A DNA stretch of 22,240 bases. Origin: DASYYE01 sp035946955 (GTDB lineage Bacteria > Actinomycetota > Actinomycetes > Streptosporangiales > Streptosporangiaceae). The notes beneath the pieces are model-generated. The model saw only the letters and a list, made by a program, of their open reading frames with translations. It did not search any database and was not told where the DNA came from. Made by a program: the position numbers and the translations under genes. Location of the stretch: NCBI GenBank assembly GCA_035946955.1, contig DASYYE010000275.1, positions 1 to 22,240 on the forward strand, given 5' to 3'. Shown here in pieces: positions 14,870 to 22,132 of this stretch (position 1 is the stretch's first letter; each line of letters begins with the position of its first letter).

Positions 14870-14937
14870 TGTTCAATCTCCCCCATAGCCATACAAGATC
14901 AGCCAGGATCCCCCACGATTCGCCACAAGGTGGTGCC

Positions 14938-17355
14938 ATGAGCATGAACGCGCAAGGCGGCCCGCAACGGCCGCGATGGACACGTTCCCTACTCCTCGGA
15001 GTCACCGCCATCCTCACCATTGTGAGCGGCTTGGCCCTGGCACCGGCCCAGTTAGCGACCGCTCAGGCCACGACCACCATCACAGTCAACGGCGCCCAGG
15101 GGGGCCGGGTCTTCAACGGGATCGGCGCCATCAGCGGCGGCGGCGGCAACACGGTCCTGCTCACCAGCTACCCCCCGGCGCAGCAGCAGGCGATCCTCGA
15201 CTACCTGTTCAAGCCGGACTACGGGGCATCGCTGGACATCCTCAAGGTGGAGATCGGCGGGGACACCAACTCCACCGACGGGTCGGAGTCCAGCATCGAG
15301 CACGCGGCAGGCAGTGTCGACTGCAGCTCGGGCTACGAGTGGTGGCTGATGGAGCAGGCCAAAGCACTCAACCCGGCGATCAAGCTCTATGGGCTGGCCT
15401 GGGGCGCGCCTGGTTGGGTCGGAAACACGTTCTGGACGACCAACACGATCAACTACCTGGTCTCCTGGCTCAACTGCGCCAAGTCCCACGGCCTGACCAT
15501 CAACTACCTCGGTGGCTGGAACGAGCGCGGCTACGTCGCCTCCTGGTACGTGGCGCTGCGCCAGGCACTCAACACCGCCGGGTTCACCACCACCAAGGTT
15601 GTCGCGGCGGACAGCGACTGGACCGTCGCCAATGCCATGGCGACCAACGCGGGCTTCCGCAAGGCGGTCGCGATCGTGGGGGCGCACTATCCCTGCACCG
15701 GCGGCGACGGTGGCCCCGAGACCACCTGTGACTCCACCACCACCGCGGCCGGCCTCGGCAAGCCGCTGTGGGCCAGCGAGAACGGCTCCCAGGACTACAA
15801 CACGGGGGCCGTGGCCATGGCCCGCGCCGACAACCGCGACTACATCGACGGCAAGATGACGTCCACCATCAACTGGCCGATCATCGCGAGCGTCTACCCG
15901 AGCCTGCCCTATGCCACCGACGGGCTCGCAGTGGCCGACCAGCCGTGGTCAGGGGCGTACTCGGTCGGCGAGCAGGCCTGGGTCACCGCCCAGACCACGC
16001 AGTTCGTCCACCCAGGCTGGACCTACATCGACTCGGCCAGCGGCTACCTGCAGGGCAACCGCAGCGACGGCAGCTACGTCACGTTGAAGTCCCCCAACGG
16101 GAAGGACTGGAGTTCCGTCATCGAGACCATGGACGCCACCGCACCACAAGACGTCACCTACAACGTCAGTGGCGGCCTGTCGACCGGCACTGTCCACGTC
16201 TGGAGCACCAACGTCGACTCCACCAGCCCGTCGGCCTGGTTCGTGCACTCCACCGACATCACCCCCAGCAATGGCAGCTTCTCGCTGACGTTGCAGCCCG
16301 GGTACGTGTACTCGGTCACCACCACGACCGGCCAGCACAAGGGCACCGCGGCCAGCCCGGCCCAGGGCTGGCTGCCACTCCCCTACTCCGACAGCTTCAG
16401 CACGGACACCGTGGGCCAGCAGCCCCCCTACTTCGCACAGCAGCAGGGCTCGTTCCAGGTCGAGCCGTGCGCCGGCGGCCGGGCCGGGAACTGCCTCACC
16501 CAGCAGGCACCCCAGCTTCCCGTCGAGTGGGACAACGGCGGCAACCCCTACACCATCGGCGGTGGCCTGGGCTGGACGAACTACACCGTCTCCGCCGACG
16601 CCCTGCTGGAACAACCCGGCGCGGTCCAGCTCATGGGACGCGTCGGCCAGCAGCAAGCCTTCAACCCAGCCGACATCAACTGCTACTACCTCCAGGTATC
16701 AGACACCGGAGCATGGTCGGTCGTGCGCAACAGCACGTCGGGCCAGCTCACCACGCTGGCCAGCGGGACGGTCAGCGCGCTGGGCACTGGCACCTGGCAC
16801 AGGCTGTCCATGACCTTCAACGGCAACTCGATCAGCGCCGCCATCGACGGGACCACCGTCGCGGCCGTCACCGACACGAGCTACGTGGCCGGGATGGCCG
16901 GGCTGGGCGTGGACGGCTACCAGACGGACCAGTTCAGCAACCTGTCGGTGACCCCGGCGGGCTCGCAGACCAACACCGGCCCGGTCATCGCGGGCGACGC
17001 CACGTCCTCGTGTGTGGACGACCGGGGGTCCGGCACGACGGACGGCACCATCGTGGAGATGTGGACCTGCAACAGCGGCGCCAACCAGCAGTGGACCATC
17101 GAGGGCAACGGCACCATCCAGGTGTTCGGCAAGTGCCTGGACATCGTGGGCGGCGGCACCGCCAACGGCACGCTGGTGGACCTGTGGACCTGCAACAGTG
17201 GCGCGAACCAGCAGTGGGTGGCGGCGAACGGGACACTGGTGAACCCGGTGTCCGGTCAGTGCCTCGACGACCCCGGCTTCAACACGGGCAACGGCACCCA
17301 GCTCGACATCTGGGCCTGCAACGGCGGCACCAACCAGCAATGGGCGCTGCCCTAA
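14938..17355 (+). CDS. Second secreted GH59 (galactocerebrosidase-like) enzyme with ricin-B/CBM13 module
   Basis: I place the start at ATG 14938 (AAGGTGG at about 14927-14933), with ATG 14944 as an alternative; the open frame extends upstream to 14728 but through the promoter and terminator. The 805-residue product has a signal peptide ending near ATA-QA (about residue 42), the GALC-like TIM barrel with acid/base Glu196 in GGWNERG and nucleophile Glu281 in LWASENGS, the beta-sandwich, the GALC-type lectin domain (to about 675) and a ricin-B trefoil from about 680 with three NQQW motifs. It is a close paralogue of the 10559 gene along its whole length. WNERG matches animal GALC (WNERS) more closely than the WNEHG of the first copy. 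Codon 39, in the signal peptide, is TTA. Confidence 0.9.
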   Translation: MSMNAQGGPQRPRWTRSLLLGVTAILTIVSGLALAPAQLATAQATTTITVNGAQGGRVFNGIGAISGGGGNTVLLTSYPPAQQQAILDYLFKPDYGASLDILKVEIGGDTNSTDGSESSIEHAAGSVDCSSGYEWWLMEQAKALNPAIKLYGLAWGAPGWVGNTFWTTNTINYLVSWLNCAKSHGLTINYLGGWNERGYVASWYVALRQALNTAGFTTTKVVAADSDWTVANAMATNAGFRKAVAIVGAHYPCTGGDGGPETTCDSTTTAAGLGKPLWASENGSQDYNTGAVAMARADNRDYIDGKMTSTINWPIIASVYPSLPYATDGLAVADQPWSGAYSVGEQAWVTAQTTQFVHPGWTYIDSASGYLQGNRSDGSYVTLKSPNGKDWSSVIETMDATAPQDVTYNVSGGLSTGTVHVWSTNVDSTSPSAWFVHSTDITPSNGSFSLTLQPGYVYSVTTTTGQHKGTAASPAQGWLPLPYSDSFSTDTVGQQPPYFAQQQGSFQVEPCAGGRAGNCLTQQAPQLPVEWDNGGNPYTIGGGLGWTNYTVSADALLEQPGAVQLMGRVGQQQAFNPADINCYYLQVSDTGAWSVVRNSTSGQLTTLASGTVSALGTGTWHRLSMTFNGNSISAAIDGTTVAAVTDTSYVAGMAGLGVDGYQTDQFSNLSVTPAGSQTNTGPVIAGDATSSCVDDRGSGTTDGTIVEMWTCNSGANQQWTIEGNGTIQVFGKCLDIVGGGTANGTLVDLWTCNSGANQQWVAANGTLVNPVSGQCLDDPGFNTGNGTQLDIWACNGGTNQQWALP

Positions 17356-17358
17356 ACC

Positions 17359-17476
17359 GCGAGCCGAAGGGCCGCCCCGCCGCCTGGACTGACGAGCGAC
17401 AAGCGAGCGAAGCGAGCGCGGGAGCGAGGAGGGAAGGCGGCGGTCACTGGCGGCCCGGAGGCGAGCGGGACTAGCA
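17359..17476 (+). repeat. Dispersed purine-rich intergenic repeat, copy B
   Basis: This segment between the second GH59 gene and recQ carries the same ordered blocks as copy A at 7159-7281: CGCGAGCCG, GCCGCCTGG.CTGA, AGCGAGCGAAGCGAGCG, GAGGGAAGGCGGC, GGAGGCGAGCG and ACTAGCA. The plus strand is strongly purine-rich in the middle. It contains no convincing gene and may form an RNA structure or serve as a transcription terminator. Confidence 0.75.
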
Positions 17477-17496
17477 CAGCTGTCCCTGCCCGGCCG

Positions 17497-17502
17497 TAGA
17501 GT
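17497..17502 (+). promoter_or_regulatory. Probable -10 box for leaderless recQ mRNA
   Basis: TAGAGT matches the TANNNT pattern and ends six bases before the GTG start at 17509. No ribosome binding site is visible. This spacing would put transcription initiation at or next to the start codon. A -35 element is not clear. Confidence 0.5.
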
Positions 17503-17508
17503 ATCCGC

Positions 17509-19356
17509 GTGACCGCCACCGCTGCCGCTCCCCAAGCCAGCGAGGCAACCCAGGTGCTGAACCGGGTGTTCGGTTACCCGTCGTTCCGCGGCAGCCAGGA
17601 AGAGGTCATCGAGCACGTGGTCGCGGGCAACGACGCGCTGGTGCTGATGCCGACCGGTGGTGGCAAGTCGCTGTGCTACCAGATCCCGTCGCTGGTGCGT
17701 AAGGGCACCGGCGTGGTCGTCTCGCCGCTGATCGCCCTGATGCAGGACCAGGTGCGCGCCGTGGCCGACCTCGGCGTGCGGGCGGGCTTCCTCAACTCCA
17801 CCCAGGACTTCGAGGAGCGGCGCCAGACCGAGACCGCGTTCCTCGCGGGCGAACTGGACCTGCTCTACCTGGCACCGGAGCGGCTGCGTGGGGAGTCCAC
17901 GCTCCGGTTGCTCGACCGCGGCACGATCGCGCTGTTCGCGGTGGACGAGGCGCACTGCGTGTCCCAGTGGGGACACGACTTCCGGCCCGACTACCTGGCC
18001 CTGTCGGACCTGCGCGAACGCTGGCCTGATGTCCCTCTCATCGCCTTGACCGCGACCGCCACCCAGGCCACACGCGCCGAGATCGCCACGCGGCTCCACC
18101 TGACGCAAGCCCGGCACTTCGTCGCGAGTTTCGACCGCCCCAACATCACCTACCGCATCGCGGTGAAGGACGAGCCACAGCGGCAACTGCTAGGACTCAT
18201 CCGGGGTGAACACGACGGTGACGCGGGCATCGTCTACTGCCTCACCCGCAACTCGGTCGAGCGCACCACCGAGTTCCTGACAGCCAACGGGATCACCGCA
18301 CTCCCCTACCACGCAGGCCTGGACAACCGCACCCGCGCCACCAACCAGTCGCGCTTCCTGCGCGAGGACGGCATGGTCATGGTCGCGACGATCGCGTTCG
18401 GCATGGGCATCGACAAGCCGGACGTGCGTTTCGTCGCCCACCTCGACATGCCGAAGTCGGTGGAGGGTTACTACCAGGAGACCGGCCGCGCCGGCCGGGA
18501 CGGCCTGGCCTCCACCGCCTGGCTGGCCTACGGCTTGGCCGACGTGGTGGGCCAGCGCAAACTGATCGACTCCTCAGACGGCGACCAGGCCCACCGCCGC
18601 AGGCAGACCATGCACCTCGACGCCATGCTCGCACTGTGTGAGAGCGCCGGGTGCCGCCGGGCCCAGCTGCTCGGCTACTTCGGCGAGACGGCTGCCGAGT
18701 GCGGCAACTGCGACAACTGCGCGTCGCCGCCGAAGACCTGGGACGGCACGGTCGCTGCGCAGAAACTGCTGTCGGCCGTGTACCGGCTGGACCGTGAGCG
18801 GGGCCAGAAGTTCGGCGCCGGTCACGTGATCGATATCCTGCTCGGCCGCGCCACCCCCCGGGTCACGCAGCACCACCATGACACGCTGACGGTGTTCGGC
18901 GTCGGTGCCGAGATGCGCGAGGCCCAGTGGCGTGCGGTGGTCCGGCAACTGCTGGCCAACGGCCTGCTCGGAGTGGAAGGCGACTACGGCACCCTCGTCC
19001 TCACCCCCCGCAGCAGCAGCGTGCTCCGCAAGGAGCGCGAGGTCATGCTCCGCCACGACCCCGACAAGGCTGCCCGGCCGCCGAAGCCAGCCAAGGCCCG
19101 CAAGGCAGAGGCGGCGGTCTCCCTGACCGAGCAGGACACTGGCCTGTTCGAGCGGCTGCGGGCCTGGCGCGCGGCCACGGCCAAGGAACAGGGCGTCCCG
19201 GCCTACGTGGTCTTCCACGACGCGACCCTGCGCGAGATCGCGACCATCCGCCCGAGCAGCCTGGATGAGTTGAGCCAGGTCACCGGCGTCGGCCAAGCCA
19301 AACTCACCAAATACGGCGACCAGATCCTCGCCGCCCTCGCCGAACAGCCCAAATGA
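17509..19356 (+). CDS. recQ: ATP-dependent DNA helicase RecQ
   Basis: The 615-residue protein is a full-length RecQ. Motif 0 is near FRGSQEEVI, Walker A is PTGGGKS (Lys53), the DEAH box is Asp146-His149 with the aromatic-rich loop HCVSQWGHDFRPDY, and the second RecA lobe contains ATIAFGMGIDKPDVRFV and QETGRAGRDG. The zinc site is formed by Cys382, Cys398, Cys401 and Cys404 (CRR...CGNCDNC). A winged-helix domain (about 415-510) follows, then a basic linker and an HRDC domain (about 540-610, GVPAYVVFHDATLREIA...GVGQAKLTKYG). It unwinds DNA in recombination and fork repair. The GTG start at 17509 has no ribosome site but has a -10-like box six bases upstream. It converges with the SCO gene across an 18-bp inverted repeat. 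Confidence 0.95.
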   Translation: MTATAAAPQASEATQVLNRVFGYPSFRGSQEEVIEHVVAGNDALVLMPTGGGKSLCYQIPSLVRKGTGVVVSPLIALMQDQVRAVADLGVRAGFLNSTQDFEERRQTETAFLAGELDLLYLAPERLRGESTLRLLDRGTIALFAVDEAHCVSQWGHDFRPDYLALSDLRERWPDVPLIALTATATQATRAEIATRLHLTQARHFVASFDRPNITYRIAVKDEPQRQLLGLIRGEHDGDAGIVYCLTRNSVERTTEFLTANGITALPYHAGLDNRTRATNQSRFLREDGMVMVATIAFGMGIDKPDVRFVAHLDMPKSVEGYYQETGRAGRDGLASTAWLAYGLADVVGQRKLIDSSDGDQAHRRRQTMHLDAMLALCESAGCRRAQLLGYFGETAAECGNCDNCASPPKTWDGTVAAQKLLSAVYRLDRERGQKFGAGHVIDILLGRATPRVTQHHHDTLTVFGVGAEMREAQWRAVVRQLLANGLLGVEGDYGTLVLTPRSSSVLRKEREVMLRHDPDKAARPPKPAKARKAEAAVSLTEQDTGLFERLRAWRAATAKEQGVPAYVVFHDATLREIATIRPSSLDELSQVTGVGQAKLTKYGDQILAALAEQPK

Positions 19357-19362
19357 TCACCA

Positions 19363-19426
19363 CGTCCATGATCGATGTGCGCAGCCGGACAAAAGATTCT
19401 CCTCAGCGGCACATCGATCATGGACG
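19363..19426. terminator. Perfect 18-bp inverted repeat between recQ and the SCO gene
   Basis: CGTCCATGATCGATGTGC (19363-19380) is perfectly complementary in inverted orientation to 19409-19426, with a 28-base loop. It begins seven bases after the recQ stop and lies in the convergent intergenic space. The loop is long for an ordinary terminator. The CCATGATC/GATCATGG core is shared with the structure at 6555-6609, so it may belong to a dispersed palindromic repeat family. Confidence 0.65.
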
Positions 19427-19444
19427 CGATGCCGTTTTCGGGGT

Positions 19445-19472
19445 GCTCAGGCCTTGACGATGCGGATGTTCC
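19445..19472. repeat. Imperfect direct repeat flanking the SCO gene, left copy
   Basis: GCTCAGGCCTTGACGATG and the following bases match the segment at 20350-20377 in the same orientation at 23 of 28 positions. On the minus strand both copies read as a short tail ending IVK(A/S) and a TGA stop, which suggests duplicated remnants of the end of some gene. The source gene is not recognised. Confidence 0.45.
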
Positions 19473-19484
19473 GCCGGCATAGCA

Positions 19485-19501
19485 CCCTCAGGTCCTGAGG
19501 G
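19485..19501 (-). terminator. Palindrome just after the SCO gene
   Basis: CCCTCAGG (19485-19492) and CCTGAGGG (19494-19501) are perfect inverted copies around a single T, ten bases after the minus-strand SCO stop. As RNA it would form a CCCTC/GAGGG hairpin with a 7-base loop, a plausible weak terminator. Confidence 0.45.
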
Positions 19502-19511
19502 CGGGCCGGCG

Positions 19512-20252
19512 TCAGCCAGCCAGCTGCCGGGCGACCAGCGCGATGCCCCGCCCCCAGCTGGTCAGCTGCCCCGCAGGCAGGAACGACGCCCCGCCCATGG
19601 TGTGGTCCACCATCGGGGTGGCCAGGAAACGCTCCCGGCCCTGCGGGTCGATGAAGAAGACCAGCGACGAATGGATGACGTCGGCGTTGCGGCTCGGCGC
19701 GTGCACGGCCACCCCGTAAGCCCGCCACACCGCCCGCAGTGCTGGGTAAGTCCCCGTGAAGAAGTGCCATGAAGGGATCGTGTCGAGCCGCTGCTCACGT
19801 GAGAAGGCCGCCACATCCGCCACCCGCAGGTGGTACTGGTTGACGTTCACCGCCGCGAACACCACCCGCGATGCCAGGCTGCCCAGGTCACGGTAGGCGG
19901 ACATGAACTCCTGCGACACGATTGGGCAGATGTCGGTGCAGTGCGGGTCCATGAACTCCAGCACCACCACCCGGCCCCGCAGCCCAGCCATCGACATCGT
20001 GTGCCCCGCCTGGTCAGTCAATGTGAACTCAGGCGCCGCCGAAGCCGGGACCGGTGACAGTTCCATCAGGTTGGCCAGCGATGTCGGGATACCCGCTGGG
20101 ATCCCCGACGGCCGCAGCGCCGAGCCCCACGGCTGACTGACACTGGCACGTGCTACCAGCGACATCGCCAGAGCCGCCACGGCCAGGCCAGCCACAACAG
20201 CAGAGGCCACAACCAGGACCGGGCCCCGCCGCAACAACGACCATCGCCCCAC
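19512..20252 (-). CDS. SCO1/SenC-family copper-binding thioredoxin-like protein
   Basis: The 246-residue protein starts at GTG 20252 with a basic segment and one membrane helix (about 11-34), leaving the domain outside the membrane. The SCO fold is seen in FTLTDQAGHTMSMAGLRGRVVVLEFMDPHC. It has the copper-binding CxxxC motif CTDIC (Cys105, Cys109) and the distal ligand His194 in DVIHSSLVFFID. SCO proteins deliver copper to, or reduce the CuA site of, cytochrome c oxidase. No oxidase or other copper gene lies next to it here. No ribosome site precedes the GTG, but a TAGTCT box ends six bases upstream, suggesting a leaderless transcript. Confidence 0.85.
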   Translation of the reverse strand: MGRWSLLRRGPVLVVASAVVAGLAVAALAMSLVARASVSQPWGSALRPSGIPAGIPTSLANLMELSPVPASAAPEFTLTDQAGHTMSMAGLRGRVVVLEFMDPHCTDICPIVSQEFMSAYRDLGSLASRVVFAAVNVNQYHLRVADVAAFSREQRLDTIPSWHFFTGTYPALRAVWRAYGVAVHAPSRNADVIHSSLVFFIDPQGRERFLATPMVDHTMGGASFLPAGQLTSWGRGIALVARQLAG

Positions 20253-20258
20253 ACCGCA

Positions 20259-20264
20259 AGACTA
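20259..20264 (-). promoter_or_regulatory. Probable -10 box for leaderless SCO mRNA
   Basis: On the minus strand TAGTCT occupies 20264-20259 and is followed by six bases (TGCGGT) and then the GTG start. This is the same arrangement as at recQ. No clear -35 element is visible. Confidence 0.45.
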
Positions 20265-20349
20265 GCCTCACCAAACCCTGGCGGAGCGTCCCTGTGTGAG
20301 CCTTGGACCAGACGGTCACCACCCTTCCCCCCAGGGACGCTGACAAGCC

Positions 20350-20377
20350 GCTCAGGACTTGACGATGTGAATGATCA
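20350..20377. repeat. Imperfect direct repeat flanking the SCO gene, right copy
   Basis: This is the partner of 19445-19472. TTGACG at 20359-20364 inside the repeat could serve as a -35 box for the rhomboid-like gene, with CAAGCT (20383-20388) as a poor -10 after an 18-base spacer. Confidence 0.4.
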
Positions 20378-20396
20378 GCCCGCAAGCTAACGCGAC

Positions 20397-21086
20397 GTGA
20401 GCAAGCATCCGTTAACCAGGCGGCCCGTGTGGCCTGCCGTGTGCACGATCCTCACCAGGTACGCGACGGCCTGGACCTACCTGGTCGCGGCCACCGCGGG
20501 GCAGGTCTTCTACGAGCTCCTGCCGCGTGGGGACCGCGGGGAACTGGTGGCGTGGGCCAGCACCAATGTGCACAACCTGGTGCACGACCCGCTCGGCTGC
20601 CTGGTCGCGTCAGCGTTCCTGCCCAGCGGCAACTCCCCGACCTGGCCGCTGCTGACCGCATTGGCACTCTTCGGCGCCACCCACGTACTCGGGAACTGGC
20701 GCACCGCCTTGGTCTGCGCGACCGGCCACGTGGCCGGCACCTACGTCAGCGAGGGCATCGTCGACTACCGCATCCTGCACGGCACCCTGCCAGCAGCCGA
20801 CAGGTACATCGTCGACGTCGGGCCGTCATACGTGGTCGTCGCCGCACTGGTGGTGGCGCTGCTGTTCGGTGGCTGGCTCATCCGCGCCGCGGCTGCGCTC
20901 GACCTCGCACTACTGGTGTTCGCCGGCCAGATCCTCGCCGGGCTCAGCAAGCTCCACGTCGCAGCCGTCGGGCATGTCACGTCCATGACCACGGCCGCGC
21001 TGCTCGGCGGCTGGCTCGGCTGGCGGCAGCGGCGTGGCCAGCCCGCCGACCTGGCCCCACGCACCGAAGCCGGCCCCGTGACCTGA
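20397..21086 (+). CDS. Rhomboid-like multi-pass membrane protein
   Basis: The start is GTG 20397; no good ribosome site is seen. The 229-residue protein has about six hydrophobic segments and the features of the actinobacterial rhomboid-like family: WASTNVHNLVHDPLGCLVASAFL after the first helix, LALFGATHVLGNWRTALVCATGHVAGTYVSEG in the middle, then DVGPSYVVVAAL and AAVGHVTSMTTAALLGGWLGW. In true rhomboid proteases the serine lies in GxSG and pairs with a histidine in a later helix. Here GPSY keeps the Ser but not the following Gly, and GHVTS supplies a histidine, so activity is uncertain. Codon 6 is TTA. The gene converges with the M56 peptidase gene, leaving 19 bases between stops. Confidence 0.7.
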   Translation: MSKHPLTRRPVWPAVCTILTRYATAWTYLVAATAGQVFYELLPRGDRGELVAWASTNVHNLVHDPLGCLVASAFLPSGNSPTWPLLTALALFGATHVLGNWRTALVCATGHVAGTYVSEGIVDYRILHGTLPAADRYIVDVGPSYVVVAALVVALLFGGWLIRAAAALDLALLVFAGQILAGLSKLHVAAVGHVTSMTTAALLGGWLGWRQRRGQPADLAPRTEAGPVT

Positions 21087-21105
21087 CCGCCCAGGCGGCA
21101 CCGGG

Positions 21106-22125
21106 TCAGCGGCCGGTGTGGGCCATGTGGAGCAGGGTGTGCAGGTCGCGCGCGGCCTCCAGCGCCGATGTCCCCGCGAGCAGGACGACGACCGCGCACA
21201 CGGCAACCAGGAGGGCGCGCTGACGTGGCGGCGGCGTGAGCAATGCGGCGACCCGGCGGGGCACCGGCCCGGCCCAGGCCACCGACACCCGGCGGGGCAC
21301 CGGCCCGGCCCAGCTCAGCGACATTCGGCGGGGCAGCGAGCCCGTCCTCGCCCCAGACGCGTGGCGTGCCCGGGTTCTGACCATGCCGAGGGCGAGTGCT
21401 CCGGCTCGCTGGTGGCCCGTGGTTGCCAGCAGCGCCACGTGCCCAATCGTGGCCGCCACCAGGCGGCGGTCCCCGGTCTGCCGGGCGGCCTCCTCGTCGG
21501 CCCAGCGCTCCACTGTGTAGTCCACGGCGCGGGCCAGTGGGAGCAGCAGCGGGTTGGCGGCGGCGGCCAGGTGGGCCGCGATCGTGAACAGGTGGTGGTG
21601 CCCAGACAGGTGCGCCTGCTCGTGCGCGAGCAGTGCCGTGCGGCCGTCATCATCCAGTGTCTCGAGCAGCCGGCCGGAGACCACTATCCGGCCCGGCCCT
21701 CCCGGCAGGGCATACGCCTCGATGTGCGGGCCTGGGACCACTACGACGCGCGAGTCCCCGCCGAACAGCGACGCCCGGCGGTATGACTCGGCCAGTGCCC
21801 GTGCCCGCCCGCGCAATGCCACCACGACCGCGCCCGCGGTGCCGGTGAGCAGCACGGCAGCGACCACGCCGGTGACGGCGGAGGTCGGGTCACTGCGGCG
21901 GACCGCAGGCTGAGAGTAGTGACGCAGCGCGTCCAGGGCCGGCACCCGCGCCGCGGCCGCGGTCACCAGCAGTGCGAGCGCGGCTGTGCTGCACACGGCC
22001 AGCACCACCGTGGCCAGCGTGATCAGCCAGGTCGCCAAGCGCGGCTCCACCCGGGCGGCCAGCGGCCGCACGCCTACCGCCACCACGGCGGGCAGCAGCA
22101 GCGGCAGGTAGACGAGGAACCGCAT
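21106..22125 (-). CDS. M56/BlaR1-type membrane metallopeptidase
   Basis: The start is ATG 22125, ten bases after GGGAG and eight bases after the stop of the upstream regulator gene; an upstream extension to 22206 would overlap that gene. The 339-residue protein has N-terminal membrane helices (about 1-20, 35-60 and 80-105) and a zinc peptidase core with LLAHEQAHLSGHHH (HExxH, residues 168-172) and the downstream VERWADEEA helix that usually supplies the third ligand. A C-terminal helix near RALLVAVCAVVVLLAG follows. M56 proteins in actinobacteria pair with BlaI-type repressors and are thought to trigger repressor cleavage. No beta-lactam-binding domain is present, so the signal is unknown. 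A tandem repeat lies between the peptidase core and the last helix. Confidence 0.85.
   Translation of the reverse strand: MRFLVYLPLLLPAVVAVGVRPLAARVEPRLATWLITLATVVLAVCSTAALALLVTAAAARVPALDALRHYSQPAVRRSDPTSAVTGVVAAVLLTGTAGAVVVALRGRARALAESYRRASLFGGDSRVVVVPGPHIEAYALPGGPGRIVVSGRLLETLDDDGRTALLAHEQAHLSGHHHLFTIAAHLAAAANPLLLPLARAVDYTVERWADEEAARQTGDRRLVAATIGHVALLATTGHQRAGALALGMVRTRARHASGARTGSLPRRMSLSWAGPVPRRVSVAWAGPVPRRVAALLTPPPRQRALLVAVCAVVVLLAGTSALEAARDLHTLLHMAHTGR
21251..21313 (-). repeat. 36-bp in-frame tandem repeat in the M56 peptidase
   Basis: A 27-base core starting ACCCGGCGGGGCACC occurs identically at 21251-21277 and 21287-21313, giving a 36-bp period, with a degenerate third copy just after. 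It encodes repeated WAGPVPRRV segments near the cytoplasmic C-terminal part of the protein. Confidence 0.8.
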
Positions 22126-22132
22126 GACCGGG

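Noticed and set aside
19447..19770. A small minus-strand gene overlapping the end of the SCO gene
   Set aside because: It overlaps the conserved SCO reading frame; only its last codons fall in the repeated gene-end remnant.
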